Source: Leishmania martiniquensis | Lineage: Eukaryota > Euglenozoa > Kinetoplastea > Trypanosomatida > Trypanosomatidae | Length of the DNA stretch: 64,000 nt | Reading direction: 5' to 3' | Assembly: GCF_017916325.1 (NCBI RefSeq) | Contig: NC_090169.1 | Location: forward strand, 500,001-564,000 | Shown: positions 1-10,381 of the stretch, in pieces | Numbering within the stretch: the first letter of the stretch is position 1 | Layout: each line of letters begins with the position of its first letter | The notes under the pieces: generated by a model | What the model was told of the DNA's origin: nothing | The model's input: only the letters and a program-made list of their open reading frames with translations | Database searches by the model: none | Translations under genes and position numbers: made by a program

Positions 1-2736
1 GCGCGTCGGCCGCGAGCCTATGTAGGCGATGTGGTTGTATAAGTCGGCAAAAAAGTCACGCCGGAAGTTGTTCTGCTGACACCGGCGCAGATTGTGGTTG
101 CCGCTCCTTGTCAACTCCGCCCATGTTTCGTACACGTCGCCGTACGAGTCGGCCGGCAGTGAGGCGGTACGTAACAGGTCGACAATGAGGTCCTTTGGCA
201 CCACCACCGTGCCCGGAATCAGAGTGGTCATGAGCTGGTACAGCACCACCTCGAAAAAGATGTTCGTGTTGAAGAGGAAGTCTGTGAAGGAGAACAGGTC
301 CGTACCGCGCACTGCGATGACGGAGGTGTCGCGCTTTTTGCTGTACACCTCGTAAAAATCGCTCCACCCTGTCGGCTGGTGATTCGAATCACCAGGTACA
401 CACGAAGCGCCGTGACGTGGCTGAAGGACCCAGTCAGAGCCCATGTGTGCGTTAAGGAAGCGCAGCATTGTGTTGAACTCCTCGACGTTGAAGAGGTACG
501 GCGCCACAGCAAGGAGGGCGAGCTCCCACACAGACGTCTCGCCATACTGCCGCGTGCAGAGCTGCGGGTAGAAGTCCTCGTTCTCAGCGGACGTGATGTT
601 GTGCCACATGAACGCGCTCGATGCAGCCTCTGGCATGCCAGAGAGGTACCCCTCCAGTGCCGAATCGGACGTGTTCGCCTCCGCCGCCCGTGGCGACGCT
701 TTCTGCGAGAGCAGATGCATGCGCACGACGATGTGATCGAAGGTGAGGTGGCTGTTGTCTGCCGCCGCCGTTACCCGCACGGGGAGCGGGCGGAGCTGTG
801 GGAACGCCGCCTGCAGAATGAGCCCCGACACCAGCAGCGAATAGAGCAACAGCAACGTCATCGATATGAAGCGCAACACCACACGCACCGTGCGAAACTT
901 CGAGCCGCTAAAATACCCTGGACTCTGCAGAGACACAAGACGCGGTAGCGTGTAGGCGTAGAAGTGGTAGTTGAACACGTAGCGCCGCAGTGCCCCTGGC
1001 GGAATCACAACCTGCCGCCTGAGGCGTACCTCGGCCCCGTCAGCGTATAGAATCGTCATGCGACGTATGTCGATCAGCATATCGAGGCTCACCACATCAG
1101 GGCGATGGTAGTCTTTCTCGTGTACGTCCTCCAGAAGGCTCGCCAGCGCCGGTGAAAGCGGTACGCCTGAGTTGGCATACTTCCATAGCACCGACCCATT
1201 CACCGTGACATCGAACTCCCGCGTCAGGTCGATGGCGCGCGCGGCCAGCAGCATATTTGCCCACATCAGCATCAGGCAAAGCAGCGGGTGATGACGAAAA
1301 TAGAGAAACGCACCGATGAACAGCAGCTGATGTGGCGTCGCGATACAGAGAATGGGCAGCCACGCATCAGGGTGCCGCAGCAGCCACGCATAGGAGCGAA
1401 GCGTGCTCGTGACGGCGGCCGAGATCGATAGGGTCATGCACCCGAACAGATGCGGTACGTTGAGGTAGGTCAAGATCATCACGCCGGATGTGAGACCAAA
1501 GACAGGGCCGCGAACTACGGTGAAGCTGACGGTAAAGAGAACAACCATAAAGAAACCAATGTAGCGCATGGTGTGGATGTGGTGGCGCCACCAGTCGTCC
1601 TCCACGTAGGTGACAAGTATCTGCGAGGCTGACGCACTCAGGAGCGTGTCCGCGCTCGCCACCGCAGCGGGCGTCGAGGCCTGCGTTGTGGAGATGAACT
1701 TGACGCCAGAGGATGTGTGGTGTTGAGAGAGATCCCAGCCTCCTCCAGCCGCGGCTCCCCCATCAGCGTCGCCAGAAATACGGCGCGCCATCTGCGGGGG
1801 CTCACCCGAAAGGCTCGTGCTTTGTGACGAGGTGTCCTCGACTGGAAGCGAGGGCAGTGTTGGGTCAACCGCGGGCAGCGCTCCCCAGTCGCAGCGGAAC
1901 CGCGTCTTTCGACTCCTTGATCGACGCCGGCTCACGCCACTGACGAAGCTGCCGCTCAGCACCGTATTCTCCAGCGGAGCTTCATGCAGCACCGTGATCA
2001 GTACAAAGCCGAGTTGTATCGCGAACACTGTCCACGCAGCCGCGGTGACCCACGGTTCTCGACCAGACCACATCACAAAGGCGTTGGTGTGACAGAGAAG
2101 CACCAGTACAACAGCCAGGTTCACCGAGACGACGGCGCAGATAACCACGCGTGACTTTTTCTTCACGGTAAAGCGTAGCCGAGCGCGAAGGAGAGGGTAA
2201 TCCATGCCACGCTGCGTTGTGTAGGCGTCCACCATGGCTTCCGCAACACAGTTCATGACCTTGTGTCCAACAGTGGCGACCGTGACCGCCAGTGTGGCAA
2301 ACGGCGTCATGCGGGACGCTATGGAGCCAAGCCCGTGCACCAGTGTCGACACATGCGAGGTGCTGAACGGGCGCCGCTCCATCTCCTGCGTCACCGGGAT
2401 TACGAGTACCCAAACAATTCGCTCGATCGCTGCGTGCGTCAGCGCGACGACCATCGCCAGGAAAGGTATATAGTATAAACTGAACAGAAAGCGCACGATG
2501 GTGTCCACATAGAGGGAAAACTCGTCGGGGAAGTAGAGGGATCGCACAGTGATATGAATGAGGCTGCCGATTGCAGCCAAGCGGTGTCGAAGAAAAATGT
2601 ACTGCGCACCGACGAACGCAGAAGAATGCTGTGCCACCTCGCGCAGTGCCCGCGTTAGCCCCGTCCCATCGGATGACTTTGCCGCCTTGAACGAGGAAGC
2701 CGCGCTGCTGCCTTCTCTACACGGATACGCATCCAT
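1..2736 (-). CDS. Polytopic membrane class-3 lipase-like protein, 3' end cut by window edge
   Basis: The frame is open from the ATG at 2736 to base 1, giving 912 codons with no stop, so the C-terminus lies outside the window. Hydrophobic segments are spread over residues 70-660: near 75-105, two around 195-245, a cluster at 370-480 and one near 625-645. A hydrophilic Ser-rich loop lies around 260-350. After the last segment a soluble region carries SVIAVRGTD near residue 806, which resembles the conserved strand and oxyanion-side RGT/RGS of class-3 (Rml/DAG-type) lipases. The catalytic GxSxG would be further downstream and cannot be checked here. The likely role is membrane-embedded acylglycerol or phospholipid hydrolysis, inferred from this motif only. 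The start is the first ATG after a polypyrimidine/CAG signal at 2774. Coding is supported by the long open frame and strong G/C third positions. An alternative is a membrane protein with a degenerate lipase fold. Confidence 0.8.
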   Translation of the reverse strand, partial: MDAYPCREGSSAASSFKAAKSSDGTGLTRALREVAQHSSAFVGAQYIFLRHRLAAIGSLIHITVRSLYFPDEFSLYVDTIVRFLFSLYYIPFLAMVVALTHAAIERIVWVLVIPVTQEMERRPFSTSHVSTLVHGLGSIASRMTPFATLAVTVATVGHKVMNCVAEAMVDAYTTQRGMDYPLLRARLRFTVKKKSRVVICAVVSVNLAVVLVLLCHTNAFVMWSGREPWVTAAAWTVFAIQLGFVLITVLHEAPLENTVLSGSFVSGVSRRRSRSRKTRFRCDWGALPAVDPTLPSLPVEDTSSQSTSLSGEPPQMARRISGDADGGAAAGGGWDLSQHHTSSGVKFISTTQASTPAAVASADTLLSASASQILVTYVEDDWWRHHIHTMRYIGFFMVVLFTVSFTVVRGPVFGLTSGVMILTYLNVPHLFGCMTLSISAAVTSTLRSYAWLLRHPDAWLPILCIATPHQLLFIGAFLYFRHHPLLCLMLMWANMLLAARAIDLTREFDVTVNGSVLWKYANSGVPLSPALASLLEDVHEKDYHRPDVVSLDMLIDIRRMTILYADGAEVRLRRQVVIPPGALRRYVFNYHFYAYTLPRLVSLQSPGYFSGSKFRTVRVVLRFISMTLLLLYSLLVSGLILQAAFPQLRPLPVRVTAAADNSHLTFDHIVVRMHLLSQKASPRAAEANTSDSALEGYLSGMPEAASSAFMWHNITSAENEDFYPQLCTRQYGETSVWELALLAVAPYLFNVEEFNTMLRFLNAHMGSDWVLQPRHGASCVPGDSNHQPTGWSDFYEVYSKKRDTSVIAVRGTDLFSFTDFLFNTNIFFEVVLYQLMTTLIPGTVVVPKDLIVDLLRTASLPADSYGDVYETWAELTRSGNHNLRRCQQNNFRRDFFADLYNHIAYIGSRPTR

Positions 2737-2773
2737 TTCGTGGTGCCACGCCAACCTGTCTCCCCTTTTTCTG

Positions 2774-2775
2774 CT
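2774..2775 (-). promoter_or_regulatory. Candidate trans-splice acceptor of lipase gene
   Basis: On the minus strand a T-rich tract ends in TTTTTTCAG about 38 bases before the ATG at 2736. Pyrimidine tract followed by the first AG is the usual trypanosomatid spliced-leader acceptor context. This is inferred from sequence only. Confidence 0.45.
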
Positions 2776-3677
2776 GAAAAAATAGACGAATGAGGAAGAG
2801 CCGCAGCCAGTGGCACCACGCTCACGCACCAATGGAGAAGGAGAGAGAGATGTGATGAGAGAGGAAGGGGTCGTCAAGGGTCGAGAGGGGGAGGGGTGGA
2901 GTTGCAGATGACGCGCGCAAGAGGTAGCAGTACGAGCCTGCTGAGCACCTACCCCCCTGTCTCGTGCTCAATGCCTTCTTTTTTCTTTTCTCGAGCATCA
3001 CCCCTCTGTAACGACACACACACGCACACAAAAAAACGCATAAGCTGAACATATCCACCACCGCGTATAGCAAGTCCCCCTCCCTAGCCCTCACTTTAAC
3101 TTTATGTGCCCCCCCTTTCACTTTCTGTAAAAAAATATCGCACCCGGCCTGCCCACGAGCTGCCATCAAGCACAGGCGACTGAGGCGAAGAAGACGTGAG
3201 CCACGAGAACCTTAGCGTGGAGACAAGGCCCCACGAAAAAGTGTGAGACGCAGCAGCAGCGCCGTGCATCTGTCGCCTTGAGAACACCTTCCTTGGTCTA
3301 TCCATGCGTAGCTTTGTGACGGTCCCTATACATACCCACCTCTACATGCATCTGACAGCGCCTGCCCGTGAACCACATTGCTCCGGCGACCAAGTGATGG
3401 AGAGCGAGGGCACACGCAAGACAGTACAGGTGCACACCTACAAAGCCATGCGGCAACGCAGCACCATCGAATGCCACAACGGGAAAAACACCCATGACAC
3501 CGAACAGCTCAGACAGATGAAACGCCTGCAATCTGTGGGCACACGGCAGTGCAGTGCCGCACTCACCCATGCAGATCCCTGCCTCCACCATCGCAAAGAT
3601 GACTCACGCAGCTCCAAGTTGCCGGCACCGATGAGCGAGTAGTCCGCCGCCAACAGCAGCAAGCGAACTCACACCGT
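2776..3677. other. Intergenic DNA upstream of lipase gene
   Basis: No frame here has convincing coding character. It holds purine-rich and pyrimidine-rich runs and short A or T tracts. It would contribute the 3'UTR of the last amastin transcript and the 5' flank of the lipase gene. Confidence 0.5.
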
Positions 3678-3845
3678 CCGCGCAAGGGCGAGGCCGCAGC
3701 GTCAACAGACGCAGGCACAAAGGGAGGAGACGGCCGCATATGCGCCGCGCAGCAAGCAGCGCCACCGCATCGAGAGTCGTCGCCGCGCTCCATTGCAACT
3801 TCACAAGACTCGGCGAGGAGGGGGCGGCGGGGGAGGAGGAGCGCC
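3678..3845. repeat. Left-edge copy of 168-bp direct repeat flanking the amastin array
   Basis: The 168 bases match 15142-15309 without visible mismatch at a constant offset of 11,464. That offset equals the three array periods (3661+3662+3663) plus 478. The first 27 bases are also present at each internal unit junction. The remaining 141 bases are found only at the two array edges. Confidence 0.9.
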
Positions 3846-4172
3846 CTCGGCTCCCGCGCCCCGCTGCCACGGGCACCTCCGAGATGCTATGGCAGGCCTG
3901 GTAGTCGCTCGTCAGGCTCACTGCAGCGCCGCAAGCCTTGTCCGGGCCGCTGCCCTCCACCGTTACGCCGCCCCCACCCCATGGCCTCCTTCGCACAGCC
4001 GAGCAAGGTGCCGCTCCCATACCTTGCGTACGGCGTTTCGGTACAGCACCCCTCGCCGCTGCCAGCGCTGGCCGCGCACCCGCCTCGTCCAGCAGCCGCG
4101 CCCGCTCCGCCCTCCCGCCGCGGCCACAGCGAGCACACACGACGCACTCGACGCGGCCGCACCCAGCAGGGG
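3846..4172. other. Single-copy left part of the segment missing from internal array junctions
   Basis: This DNA lies between the 168-bp edge repeat and the first repeat unit, and occurs only here in the window. Together with 3705-3845 it makes the 478-bp segment that internal junctions lack. I see no gene in it. Confidence 0.6.
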
Positions 4173-4958
4173 CGCAGCGTCAGCCTACCAGCTCCGGCGG
4201 CTTCGCGCTGCCGAGCAGCTTCTCCGGCGGTCCCAGCGCCACCACAGCTGCTACGCGCAGCGCACAGACAGATGCCGACGGCGCCTCGCCGTCCGGTGCT
4301 CGACCAGCATGTGAGAGGGAGTGCGCGTGACTGCGCATGTGGGCTTCTGGCGTTGATGTGCGGGTGGCTGCGCCCCCTTCCCAACGGTCGGCCCGCATCG
4401 CCACCGCGTTTACCCGAGAAGCCTTCACGAGGCCAGCGCCAAAGTACAGCAGAGAGGAGAGGGGAGCATCGAAAGACGTGAGTGCAGGAGGAGGCGCGTG
4501 GCCAGGGAGACACACATGCTCGGACATACACCGACACACGAGAGCGCGCAGAGCACAGCCCTGCCGTTGTGCGGTCGCAACGAGACCGGCGCTCCCTCAG
4601 CCCCTTCCCTCGCAGCAGAGGTGAGAGGGACGGAGAGGGGGGGCGGCGGGCGCAGCAGTGGCGGCGGCGGCGCTGTTGGCGTGAGCGAGTTGAAGAACGG
4701 AAGCACAAGTGAGAGGGGAAAGGAATGCGCTCACAAAGATTTCATGAGAAGCAATAAAAGGAAGCAAGGGGAAGCGCACCTCGCGCACGCGTCTGCCACC
4801 TCAGGCGGAGGCGAGCAGGTGTGCGAAGCTTCGCTGTGTTGGTGTGCGCTTATGCACTGTTGGTGTTGCATTGCTGTGAAGCTCGGTGGTGCTCGTCTGC
4901 CAGGGGCAGTGGGGTACTTGCTTTACAGGTCATTGCACCACGAGCAGCTCAGCAACAA

Positions 4959-4983
4959 TATAAATATATATATATATATATAT
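4959..4983. repeat. (TA)n microsatellite in amastin 3' flank
   Basis: An ATAAATATATATAT-type run lies about 1.2 kb downstream of the amastin stop codon. It recurs at about 8620-8644 and 12282-12306. It would fall in the 3'UTR or just past it, where AU-rich tracts can affect mRNA stability; that role is inference. Confidence 0.8.
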
Positions 4984-6167
4984 GGAAGCACATCACTCAC
5001 CTGCTTCTGTTGCGCCACGGCTATCCCCTCGCCAGCCAGGGCGGACCACGTGCCGTCCGATCGGGCCATGCGCCCAACAGACGCTTGGCGTCCCTCCGCG
5101 TCCCTGCCTCGACGGGTGCTGCGTGATCGGCAGCAGAGGCACCTGCGCGGACTGCACGCCTCGATCCTAGCAAACGGCGTTCAGGGTCCTGCTCGAGGGC
5201 GGCGGCGGCAGCGGCCGTGCGGGGAAACGCGGGGCGACTGGAAAACACGCCCGCGGGGGCCGAGGCGTTGTGCAAGAAAAGTGGACAGTGCGCACAAATG
5301 GGGTCTAGACGACTCATTGGTGAAAGGCGGGCGGTGAGGCAAACAGAAACACTCAGAGCCCATGAGGGGCGAGTGGGATGACAAGTACGCAACGACTGCA
5401 GATAGCCGCGAGCCGAGAGTGAGGCGAAATGGCACACGCGAGTGTGCCTCTTTGGAGGAGGGCGTTTTTATGCTTTACTTTTGATTCCACTCGTTTCCGC
5501 GTCGACGCTCTCCGCTCGGCGGGTATGCGCACCTCTCACGCAGCGCGGCTCCCGCTGCCGCTGCACGCGCCATCTCCGCCCCTTGGCTGGGCTGCTGCCG
5601 CCTTGGTGCCTTCCGTCTCTCGACCGGCCCCTTCGCGGGCACGCACAGAGAGAGAGAGTGCGAGGCGGAAGCAGCGACAACGGAGACGAGCACACGTGCA
5701 GCGGCGGGTGCACGCAAAGGAAAGAGAGAGGACCCGCAGCGGCAGAGGGGAGGGGGCGGGCGGCGAGGATGAGTTGGCCAGCGCCACGTCTGCGTTGCCC
5801 ACTGTAGACCGCCGCACAGATGGGTAGCGCAGTGAGCAGAACAGCAAAGAAGCCGAGAAGCAAACAGTGCAGAAGAAGAGAGACGCCGCGGCAAAGACAG
5901 CGGCAGCGGCGCCCGCGGCGGGTGTGGTGGGATAGGTGTGGGCGCACGTCAGTGCAGCCCTGAGAGCGCGCCAGCAGTGCCGCACATGCACGCGTGGGAA
6001 GGCAGCGGGAAGCAGAGGCCGGCGACAGGCAGACGCGAGGGCGCGCAGTATTCGCTCCTTCCCTCTCTCTCCCGCTGGCGCCCTGGCGCTCACACCCCGT
6101 CTTATCGCCGGCCCCTTCGTGTCCCCCTCTCTGGCTGCGGGCGCCCTCTGCGGATTCGATCGGCGGA

Positions 6168-6695
6168 CTAGCAGGGAAGAAACAAAAAGATGATGTCGAG
6201 GACGCCCAGACACCAGGCCACCACAAAAAGAACAAAACCAGTCGCAAATGCAAAGCCGTCGGTCAGAATAATGCAGCCGAAGCCCTCGAACGCGCGGTAA
6301 CTGACCACCATGGAGGCCCAGACAACGCACAGAGTGGCGCTGCCGATGATGCTGAGCCCCAGGCAGAGCCAGCGCAGGTAAAAGCAGACACATGTGCAAA
6401 TGAAGCCCAGAATGGTCGTGAGGCCGTACAGGACGATGGAGATGATGACAAAGACCTGCGCAAGGCGAAAGCGTTTACGCTGGTTGGGGCAATTCTCCCA
6501 GAGAGTATCCGTAGATGACGTGTACATCTGAGAGTGGCAGCCTGTCTTCAGGCCCCAAAGCGTTACGCATAGCTCCCTGCCTAGAGGCGATGGAGCGGCC
6601 TCACGAAAAATCTCGATCGGCGTACCCGCCACCACCAAAGCAAACGCGACCAGCTGCACAATCGCATAGAGGAGAACGCCGATGTTGCACCTCAT
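6168..6695 (-). CDS. Amastin surface glycoprotein, copy 1
   Basis: 175 aa with the four-helix amastin layout: helices near residues 5-24, 79-101, 110-131 and 149-172. The N-terminus fits the family (short, then a helix, then TPIEIFR). The extracellular Cys signature is at 43-53 and reads CVTLWGLKTGC. The family pattern normally has D, E, N or T just before the last Cys; here it is Gly. The frame is open upstream only from a GTG at 6788. I chose the ATG at 6695 because it matches family N-termini and lies 25 bases past a candidate splice AG. Amastins are surface proteins of trypanosomatids, mostly expressed in amastigotes and controlled through their 3'UTRs. The coding sequence appears identical in all three copies, suggesting recent amplification or gene conversion. 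I am sure of the family and unsure of the subclass, which is delta-like by the N-terminus. Confidence 0.95.
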   Translation of the reverse strand: MRCNIGVLLYAIVQLVAFALVVAGTPIEIFREAAPSPLGRELCVTLWGLKTGCHSQMYTSSTDTLWENCPNQRKRFRLAQVFVIISIVLYGLTTILGFICTCVCFYLRWLCLGLSIIGSATLCVVWASMVVSYRAFEGFGCIILTDGFAFATGFVLFVVAWCLGVLDIIFLFLPC

Positions 6696-6719
6696 CGTGG
6701 CAGGTCGGAGCGAAACGCA

Positions 6720-6721
6720 CT
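6720..6721 (-). promoter_or_regulatory. Candidate trans-splice acceptor, amastin copy 1
   Basis: On the minus strand a pyrimidine-rich stretch (CTGTTCCCCCTTTCAC) is followed by GGCCCAG, leaving a 5'UTR of about 24 bases before the ATG at 6695. Confidence 0.4.
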
Positions 6722-9700
6722 GGGCCACAGTCGAGTAGTGAAAGGGGGAACAGCGGCAGAGGAGTGGCAATGGCGCAATAGTGCACACGGAAGAGGGCCG
6801 TTAGAAGAGTATGAGGGGAAAGAGATAATGCCGTGTATGGGCGATGGAGTGTCTTTGTGCTTGCATAGGCGTAGACGTGCACATGCTGCATATTTGTGTG
6901 CGTGTGTGTTCGGTTCCAACGGGAGAGTGGGGCGATGCGTGATGCGCGCCACATCGACAGCGAGGCGGAGAAGGAGGAGGGGAGAGAGCGGAGCGTCGGG
7001 ATGGAGGGGGGCGCCGAGGTCAGTGGGCGGCACGGCGAGGCGCGCCGCAACGGCAGCGGGGGTGAGACAGCCGCGCAGGAAGAGGGGGCCCGGCGGAAAG
7101 GGCACAGGGAGCTGCTCGCTGCCTCCCCCGCAAGCCCTGCCTTTCGTCTCCGCCGCTGCACAGCGCGCCGTCTGCTGCTTTCTGTTGCTTTTGTTCCTCG
7201 TGCGGCCGTCAGAGCACCGGCGTGGCGCCTCGGCAGCGGCGTATGTCTGTGGAGAGTGGCAGCAGCGCCGACTCCGCAGCGCGGCAAGAGAGAAAGCGGA
7301 AAAGAAGCGAAGAGCGGCGGGTGCCCGCAGCGACTCCGCATGTGCGCGCGAAGGCGTTCCCCCGCCTCGCATTGGCGCTCGCTCCCTCATCGCCGAGGGA
7401 GGGCGTGGAAGGACCTCCCGCCGAGCAGTGAGATCCCCAGGGCGCCGCCGCAGCTGCTGCCAACGTCGCCGCGGGCGGTCCGAGTTGCCCTTCGTTCTCT
7501 CCCTCCGCTGTCTGGCCGGTGCGCCTGCGCCCTCTTCCGTAGCCATGCCACGATTCCGCTCCACGAGGGGGAGGGTGGGGGAGGCGAGGAGACACACACG
7601 TTGTGCGGGCACGACGGTAATGAGGGGGAGGGCGGTAGGGGGCGCACAGAAGAGAGCACGACGGCGTCGGCACAGCCATCCTGCATCCACGCGCCGCCTT
7701 GCAGCACAGCACGGAAGCCCTGGCCCTCCCGCACCGCTCGGCCCCTCGGCGGGCTTCTCTCGCCGGGCTGTACGCAGCGGGCCGTGCATCACCCATGGCA
7801 GGGGTGACTCGCGGAGCCGCGCAAGGGCGAGGCCGCAGCGTCAGCCTACCAGCTCCGGCGGCTTCGCGCTGCCGAGCAGCTTCTCCGGCGGCCCCAGCGC
7901 CACCACAGCTGCTACGCGCAGCGCACAGACAGATGCCGACGGCGCCTCGCCGTCCGGTGCTCGACCAGCATGTGAGAGGGAGTGCGCGTGACTGCGCATG
8001 TGGGCTTCTGGCGTTGATGTGCGGGTGGCTGCGCCCCCTTCCCAACGGTCGGCCCGCATCGCCACCGCGTTTACCCGAGAAGCCTTCACGAGGCCAGCGC
8101 CAAAGTACAGCAGAGAGGAGAGGGGAGCATCGAAAGACGTGAGTGCAGGAGGAGGCGCGTGGCCAGGGAGACACACATGCTCGGACATACACCGACACAC
8201 GAGAGCGCGCAGAGCACAGCCCTGCCGTTGTGCGGTCGCAACGAGACCGGCGCTCCCTCAGCCCCTTCCCTCGCAGCAGAGGTGAGAGGGACGGAGAGGG
8301 GGGGCGGCGGGCGCAGCAGTGGCGGCGGCGGCGCTGTTGGCGTGAGCGAGTTGAAGAACGGAAGCACAAGTGAGAGGGGAAAGGAATGCGCTCACAAAGA
8401 TTTCATGAGAAGCAATAAAAGGAAGCAAGGGGAAGCGCACCTCGCGCACGCGTCTGCCACCTCAGGCGGAGGCGAGCAGGTGTGCGAAGCTTCGCTGTGT
8501 TGGTGTGCGCTTATGCACTGTTGGTGTTGCATTGCTGTGAAGCTCGGTGGTGCTCGTCTGCCAGGGGCAGTGGGGTACTTGCTTTACAGGTCATTGCACC
8601 ACGAGCAGCTCAGCAACAATATAAATATATATATATATATATATGGAAGCACATCACTCACCTGCTTCTGTTGCGCCACGGCTATCCCCTCGCCAGCCAG
8701 GGCGGACCACGTGCCGTCCGATCGGGCCATGCGCCCAACAGACGCTTGGCGTCCCTCCGCGTCCCTGCCTCGACGGGTGCTGCGTGATCGGCAGCAGAGG
8801 CACCTGCGCGGACTGCACGCCTCGATCCTAGCAAACGGCGTTCAGGGTCCTGCTCGAGGGCGGCGGCGGCAGCGGCCGTGCGGGGAAACGCGGGGCGACT
8901 GGAAAACACGCCCGCGGGGGCCGAGGCGTTGTGCAAGAAAAGTGGACAGTGCGCACAAATGGGGTCTAGACGACTCATTGGTGAAAGGCGGGCGGTGAGG
9001 CAAACAGAAACACTCAGAGCCCATGAGGGGCGAGTGGGATGACAAGTACGCAACGACTGCAGATAGCCGCGAGCCGAGAGTGAGGCGAAATGGCACACGC
9101 GAGTGTGCCTCTTTGGAGGAGGGCGTTTTTATGCTTTACTTTTGATTCCACTCGTTTCCGCGTCGACGCTCTCCGCTCGGCGGGTATGCGCACCTCTCAC
9201 GCAGCGCGGCTCCGCTGCCGCTGCACGCGCCATCTCCGCCCCTTGGCTGGGCTGCTGCCGCCTTGGTGCCTTCCGTCTCTCGACCGGCCCCTTCGCGGGC
9301 ACGCACAGAGAGAGAGAGTGCGAGGCGGAAGCAGCGACAACGGAGACGAGCACACGTGCAGCGGCGGGTGCACGCAAAGGAAAGAGAGAGGACCCGCAGC
9401 GGCAGAGGGGAGGGGGCGGGCGGCGAGGATGAGTTGGCCAGCGCCACGTCTGCGTTGCCCACTGTAGACCGCCGCACAGATGGGTAGCGCAGTGAGCAGA
9501 ACAGCAAAGAAGCCGAGAAGCAAACAGTGCAGAAGAAGAGAGACGCCGCGGCAAAGACAGCGGCAGCGGCGCCCCGCGGCGGGTGTGGTGGGATAGGTGT
9601 GGGCGCACGTCAGTGCAGCCCTGAGAGCGCGCCAGCAGTGCCGCACATGCACGCGTGGGAAGGCAGCGGGAAGCAGAGGCCGGCGACAGGCAGACGCGAG

Positions 9701-9827
9701 GGCGCGCAGTATTCGCTCCTTCCCTCTCTCTCCGCTGGCGCCCTGGCGCTCACACCCCGTCTTATCGCCGGCCCCTTCGTGTCCCCCTCTCTGGCTGCGG
9801 GCGCCCTCTGCGGATTCGATCGGCGGA

Positions 9828-10355
9828 CTAGCAGGGAAGAAACAAAAAGATGATGTCGAGGACGCCCAGACACCAGGCCACCACAAAAAGAACAAAACCA
9901 GTCGCAAATGCAAAGCCGTCGGTCAGAATAATGCAGCCGAAGCCCTCGAACGCGCGGTAACTGACCACCATGGAGGCCCAGACAACGCACAGAGTGGCGC
10001 TGCCGATGATGCTGAGCCCCAGGCAGAGCCAGCGCAGGTAAAAGCAGACACATGTGCAAATGAAGCCCAGAATGGTCGTGAGGCCGTACAGGACGATGGA
10101 GATGATGACAAAGACCTGCGCAAGGCGAAAGCGTTTACGCTGGTTGGGGCAATTCTCCCAGAGAGTATCCGTAGATGACGTGTACATCTGAGAGTGGCAG
10201 CCTGTCTTCAGGCCCCAAAGCGTTACGCATAGCTCCCTGCCTAGAGGCGATGGAGCGGCCTCACGAAAAATCTCGATCGGCGTACCCGCCACCACCAAAG
10301 CAAACGCGACCAGCTGCACAATCGCATAGAGGAGAACGCCGATGTTGCACCTCAT
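9828..10355 (-). CDS. Amastin surface glycoprotein, copy 2
   Basis: Encodes the same 175-aa, four-helix protein as the copy at 6168-6695, including the C43-C53 signature with Gly before the second Cys. I saw no base difference in the coding region, although the flanks carry run-length indels. The 3' flank of this gene runs about 3.1 kb to the splice acceptor of the next copy, long for a Leishmania spacer and suggestive of a long regulatory 3'UTR. Surface location and amastigote bias are family knowledge. Confidence 0.95.
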   Translation of the reverse strand: MRCNIGVLLYAIVQLVAFALVVAGTPIEIFREAAPSPLGRELCVTLWGLKTGCHSQMYTSSTDTLWENCPNQRKRFRLAQVFVIISIVLYGLTTILGFICTCVCFYLRWLCLGLSIIGSATLCVVWASMVVSYRAFEGFGCIILTDGFAFATGFVLFVVAWCLGVLDIIFLFLPC

Positions 10356-10379
10356 CGTGGCAGGTCGGAGCGAAACGCA

Positions 10380-10381
10380 CT
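10380..10381 (-). promoter_or_regulatory. Candidate trans-splice acceptor, amastin copy 2
   Basis: Same pyrimidine stretch and GGCCCAG as in unit 1, 25 bases before the ATG at 10355. Confidence 0.4.

Larger units (their letters stand above)
4173..7833 (-). repeat. Amastin tandem unit 1 (3661 bp)
   Basis: Unit 1 of three head-to-tail copies, phased at the CGCAGCGTCA that precedes GCCTACC. It holds one amastin CDS, about 2 kb of downstream 3' flank (4173-6167) and about 1.1 kb of upstream flank. Differences from units 2 and 3 are confined to homopolymer or dinucleotide runs, for example one C fewer near 5915 and a different C run near 7125. The 3' flank has an AT dinucleotide run at 4959-4983, unusual in this GC-rich context. 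Long frames on both strands change length between copies because of the indels and are not genes. Confidence 0.95.

Noticed and set aside
379..948. Plus-strand frame of 189 codons opposite the lipase
   Set aside because: Shadow of the longer minus-strand coding frame, rich in Arg/His as complement frames are.
6692..8369. Long frames (up to 417 codons on plus, 386 on minus) within the amastin unit spacers
   Set aside because: Their lengths differ between units (366, 257 and 396 codons at equivalent places) because of one-base run indels, so there is no coding constraint. Composition is low-complexity Arg/Ala/Pro from GC-rich DNA.
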